The translations under genes were made by a program, and so were the position numbers. Positions 14,585 through 17,201 of a DNA stretch of 17,201 bases are shown in pieces (position 1 is the first letter of the stretch; each line of letters opens with the position of its first letter). The stretch comes from DASWHR01 sp036398095 (GTDB taxonomy: Bacteria > Actinomycetota > AC-67). The notes under the pieces were generated by a model. That model searched no databases. It saw only the letters and a list, made by a program, of their open reading frames with translations, and had not been told where the DNA came from. The stretch lies in contig DASWHR010000112.1 of assembly GCA_036398095.1 (NCBI GenBank), forward strand, positions 1 through 17,201. The letters run 5' to 3'.

Positions 14585-16984
14585 TCAGGAGCGCAGCGTC
14601 CAGCCGCGTGCGGCGACGGCGTCGAGCGTCCGGGCAACGGCCGCGTCGACCTCGGCGTCGGTCAGCGTTCGGTCGGGATCGCGGAACTGCAAGGCGAACG
14701 CGACGCTGCGGTGGCCGGCGGCGACCTGGTCGCCGCGATAGACATCGAACGGGACGACCGAAGCCAGAAGCGGGCCGGCCGCCTCGGCGACCGCGGCGGC
14801 GATCTCGGCGGCCGGGACGTCGTCGGCGGCGACCACGGCAAGGTCGCGCCCGACCGAGGGGAAGCGCGGAAGCGGCACGTCCCGCGCCGCGTCGGCCGCG
14901 CCGATCAGCACGCGCAGATCCGCAACGCCGGCCGCGGTGCGGGCCGGAAGATCGAGCGCCTCGATCACGCGCGGGTGGAGCTCGCCGACGATGCCGGCGA
15001 GCTGCGATCCGGCGTACAGGTCGGCCAGGCGGCCGGGATGGAACGGCTCCCGGCCTTCGGCGGGGCGCGCCGACACATCCCGAATCCCCAAGGCGTCGGC
15101 GAGGGATTCGAACGCGCCTTTGGCGTCGTAGAAGTCGAGCGGCCGATCGGGAGCGTGCCACCCGTCGGGCGCGACACCGGCGAGGATCCAGGCCACTTGG
15201 AGCGATTCGGCCGGCAGCTCCTCGCGCGAGGGCGAGAAGGCGGTGCCGATTTCGAACAGCGCGACGGACGGCAGTCGCCGCGCGATGTTGTGGCGAGCGG
15301 CCAGAAGCAGGCCCGGCAGCAAGGACGGGCGCAGGATGGATTCGTCTTCGGACAGCGGGTTGGTCACGTGCAAGACCGAGCGCCACGCGTGATCGGGCGG
15401 CAAGGCGATCCGGTCGGCGAACGCCGGCGAGATCAGCGACAGGGTTTGCGCCTCCGACAGTCCGGCCCCCATCAACGCGCGGCGAGCGACGCGGCGCAGC
15501 GATTGCTCGCGCGTGAGCCCGCCGACGCGTCCGCCCTGCGGCAGCCGGACGGGGACGTTGTCGTAGCCGTGGACGCGCGCGACTTCCTCGATCAGGTCTT
15601 CTTCGATCGTGATGTCGCCTCGCCACGTTGGCGGGGTGACGCGCAGCGTCGTCCGCGAGCCGGCGGTGACCTCGCAGCCGAGCGCGGTGAGCGCGGCAGT
15701 CATCTCGGCGGCGGTCGCCGCGATCCCGATGCGGGCGTTGACGGTCGCGACCGAGACGCGGACCGGCTTGCGCGGTTTCGGCGCCGCTCCCGCGTCGATC
15801 GCGCCCGGCGCAACGGTGCCGCCGCAGATCTGCGCGATCAGCGCCATCGCGCGGTCCGCGGCTCGGCGCGGCGCGGCCGGATCGACGCCGCGCTCGAATC
15901 GGACCGAGGCTTCGGTGCGGAGCCCCAATCGCCGCGCGGTGCGCAGCACGCGGGTGGAGTCGAACAGGGCGGACTCCAACACGATCTGCTGCGTTCCGCC
16001 GTCGACTTCGCCGTCGCGCCCGCCCATCACGCCGGCGACCGCCACGGGCCGGGACGCATCGCAGATCAACAGGTCTTCCGGGTCCAGCGACCGTTCGACG
16101 TCGTCGAGCGTGTGCATTCGCTCGCCCTTCTTGGCGCGTCGCACGACGATCGCCCGACCGTCGAGGCGGGCCAAGTCGAAGGCGTGGAGCGGATGACCGC
16201 GTTCGAGCAGGACGTAGTTGGTGATGTCCACGATGGCCGAGATCGGACGCATTCCGCATGCGAGCAGCCGCCGCTGCATCCACCACGGAGAGGCGCCGTT
16301 GGACAACCCGGTTGCGATTCGCGCGACGTAGCGGGGGCAGCCTTTCGAATCCTTGACGGTGACGGTCGCCAGACTGGCTGCGTTCTCCCCTGCCTCGGGC
16401 ACGTCGATCGCCGGATCCACGAGCGACAGGTCGTAGGCGGCGGCGACTTCGCGGGCGATGCCGAGCACCGACAGCCCGTCGGGCCGGTTGGGTGTGACGT
16501 CCAGGTCGAAGATGGTGTCGTCGAGCCCCAATGAGGCCACGACGTCGTCGCCGACCTTCACACCGTCGCCGAGCACCATGATCCCGGTGTGATCGTCGGA
16601 GATCCCCAGCTCGCGGGCGGAGCAGAGCATCCCGTTGGACTCTTCGCCGGCCAGCATCCGGCGCGTGATCTCGAAGCCGCCGGGCAGCCGGGCGCCGGGC
16701 ACGGCGACGGGCACCAGGTCGCCGGCGGCGAAGTTGCGCGCTCCGCAGACGATGCGAAGCGGCTCACCGACGCCGACATCGGCTCGCACGAGCACCAGCG
16801 GCTTGGTCGAGGTCGGATGATCGCGGATCTCGAGCACCTTCCCGACGACGACGTCCCGAATCTCCCCGCCGGTGACGATAATCTCGTCGACGGCGAAGCC
16901 GCGCATCGCGAGCCGCGACGCGATGTCGTCGGCCGGCGCTTCGACCGGCGCGAACTCGCGCAGCCAAGAAAGAGGGATTCTCAT
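14585..16984 (-). CDS. pheT: Phenylalanyl-tRNA synthetase beta subunit
   Basis: This 799-residue subunit pairs with PheS as an alpha2-beta2 enzyme that charges tRNA-Phe. It starts MRIPLSWLREF, as PheT does. An OB-fold tRNA-binding domain (about 38-150) follows, with VVGKVLEIRDHP and CGARNF. The B3/B4 editing region (about 210-375) includes DVTPNRPD before it and GHPLHAFD and GVMGG within it. The B5 domain ends near TPPTWRGDI and IEEVARVHGYDNVP. A catalytic-like core has NPLSEDESILRPSLLPGLL, and the FDX-ACB anticodon-binding domain (706-799) starts PRFPSVGRDL. The length is normal. The ATG overlaps the pheS stop as ATGA. A 73-bp gap separates its stop from argC and I see no hairpin terminator there, so read-through into the arginine operon is possible. 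Confidence 0.97.
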   Translation of the reverse strand: MRIPLSWLREFAPVEAPADDIASRLAMRGFAVDEIIVTGGEIRDVVVGKVLEIRDHPTSTKPLVLVRADVGVGEPLRIVCGARNFAAGDLVPVAVPGARLPGGFEITRRMLAGEESNGMLCSARELGISDDHTGIMVLGDGVKVGDDVVASLGLDDTIFDLDVTPNRPDGLSVLGIAREVAAAYDLSLVDPAIDVPEAGENAASLATVTVKDSKGCPRYVARIATGLSNGASPWWMQRRLLACGMRPISAIVDITNYVLLERGHPLHAFDLARLDGRAIVVRRAKKGERMHTLDDVERSLDPEDLLICDASRPVAVAGVMGGRDGEVDGGTQQIVLESALFDSTRVLRTARRLGLRTEASVRFERGVDPAAPRRAADRAMALIAQICGGTVAPGAIDAGAAPKPRKPVRVSVATVNARIGIAATAAEMTAALTALGCEVTAGSRTTLRVTPPTWRGDITIEEDLIEEVARVHGYDNVPVRLPQGGRVGGLTREQSLRRVARRALMGAGLSEAQTLSLISPAFADRIALPPDHAWRSVLHVTNPLSEDESILRPSLLPGLLLAARHNIARRLPSVALFEIGTAFSPSREELPAESLQVAWILAGVAPDGWHAPDRPLDFYDAKGAFESLADALGIRDVSARPAEGREPFHPGRLADLYAGSQLAGIVGELHPRVIEALDLPARTAAGVADLRVLIGAADAARDVPLPRFPSVGRDLAVVAADDVPAAEIAAAVAEAAGPLLASVVPFDVYRGDQVAAGHRSVAFALQFRDPDRTLTDAEVDAAVARTLDAVAARGWTLRS

Positions 16985-17201
16985 CCGGCGAACCGTCCCA
17001 GAAAGCGAAGGTCGTTTTCGAAAAGGTTGCGGATGTCCCCGACCGGCCATGCGGTCATTGCGATCCGCTCGATGCCCATTCCGAACGCGAACCCGGTGTA
17101 CTTCTCGCTGTCGTAGTCGACGTGACGAAACACCTCGGGGTCCACCATCCCCGCCCCACCGATCTCGACCCAGCCTGTCCCCTTGCAGATCCGACAGCCG
17201 G
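16981..17201 (-). CDS. pheS: Phenylalanyl-tRNA synthetase alpha subunit, C-terminal end (cut by window edge)
   Basis: Only the last 73 residues are in the window. They include CRICKGTGWVEIGGAGMV, the substrate-site segment before motif 3, and the class II motif 3 GFAFGMGIERIAM. The end, NDLRFLGRFAG, is typical of bacterial PheS. The catalytic N-terminal parts are outside the window. The stop overlaps the pheT ATG as ATGA, so the two subunits are translationally coupled. Confidence 0.96.
   Translation of the reverse strand, partial: GCRICKGTGWVEIGGAGMVDPEVFRHVDYDSEKYTGFAFGMGIERIAMTAWPVGDIRNLFENDLRFLGRFAG

Noticed and set aside
14555..16534. Long plus-strand open frame of 659 codons opposite pheT
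   Set aside because: It is a shadow of pheT: no domain is recognisable and the composition is that of complementary-strand GC-rich codons.

Overview
This is a high-GC bacterial window carrying a near-continuous minus-strand gene series, interrupted by one plus-strand gene. In minus-strand reading order it is: pheS (3' end only), pheT, argC, argJ, argB, argD, a membrane-anchored cytochrome c, a stand-alone receiver protein, argF, argR, argG, argH, polX, mpg. A class A penicillin-binding protein follows on the opposite strand, and then tyrS (5' part only) on the minus strand. The order pheST - argCJBDFRGH - mpg - tyrS is the one I know from Actinomycetota such as Mycobacterium. PolX with a PHP domain, the cytochrome c and the lipoprotein-like PBP are not part of that familiar order. 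A deep or uncultured actinobacterial lineage is my best guess, but this is inference from gene order alone.

Region by region: positions 1-584 hold the start of tyrS. Positions 585-690 are a short divergent intergenic region. Positions 691-3153 encode a bifunctional transglycosylase/transpeptidase with two C-terminal PASTA domains and a lipobox. Its 3' end overlaps the 3' end of mpg by 17 bp. Positions 3137-5511 hold mpg and polX, a small DNA repair module. Positions 5522-14511 hold the arginine operon. Positions 14512-14584 are the only regulatory gap in the operon. It contains an almost ideal ARG box lying over a plausible promoter, with a strong Shine-Dalgarno sequence in front of argC. Positions 14585-17201 hold pheT and the tail of pheS.

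Functionally, argJ (N-acetylglutamate synthase and ornithine acetyltransferase), argB, argC, argD, argF, argG and argH cover the whole acetyl-cycle route from glutamate to arginine, apart from carbamoyl phosphate supply. ArgR is encoded inside the operon and its probable operator sits in front of argC, which suggests an autoregulated unit. The ArgB N-terminus resembles the arginine-inhibited type, so feedback probably acts on both transcription and enzyme activity. Almost every gene junction from argC to mpg is an ATGA, GTGA or similar overlap, so the cytochrome c, receiver, polX and mpg genes are probably co-transcribed with arginine synthesis.

The most unusual feature is the cytochrome c plus single-domain receiver pair between argD and argF, stitched in with the same overlaps as the arg genes. 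The second is the PBP with a lipobox in place of a clear transmembrane anchor and three cysteine pairs confined to its C-terminal region. There is no gene-free stretch longer than 106 bp. I saw no RNA genes, insertion sequences, CRISPR arrays or attachment sites.
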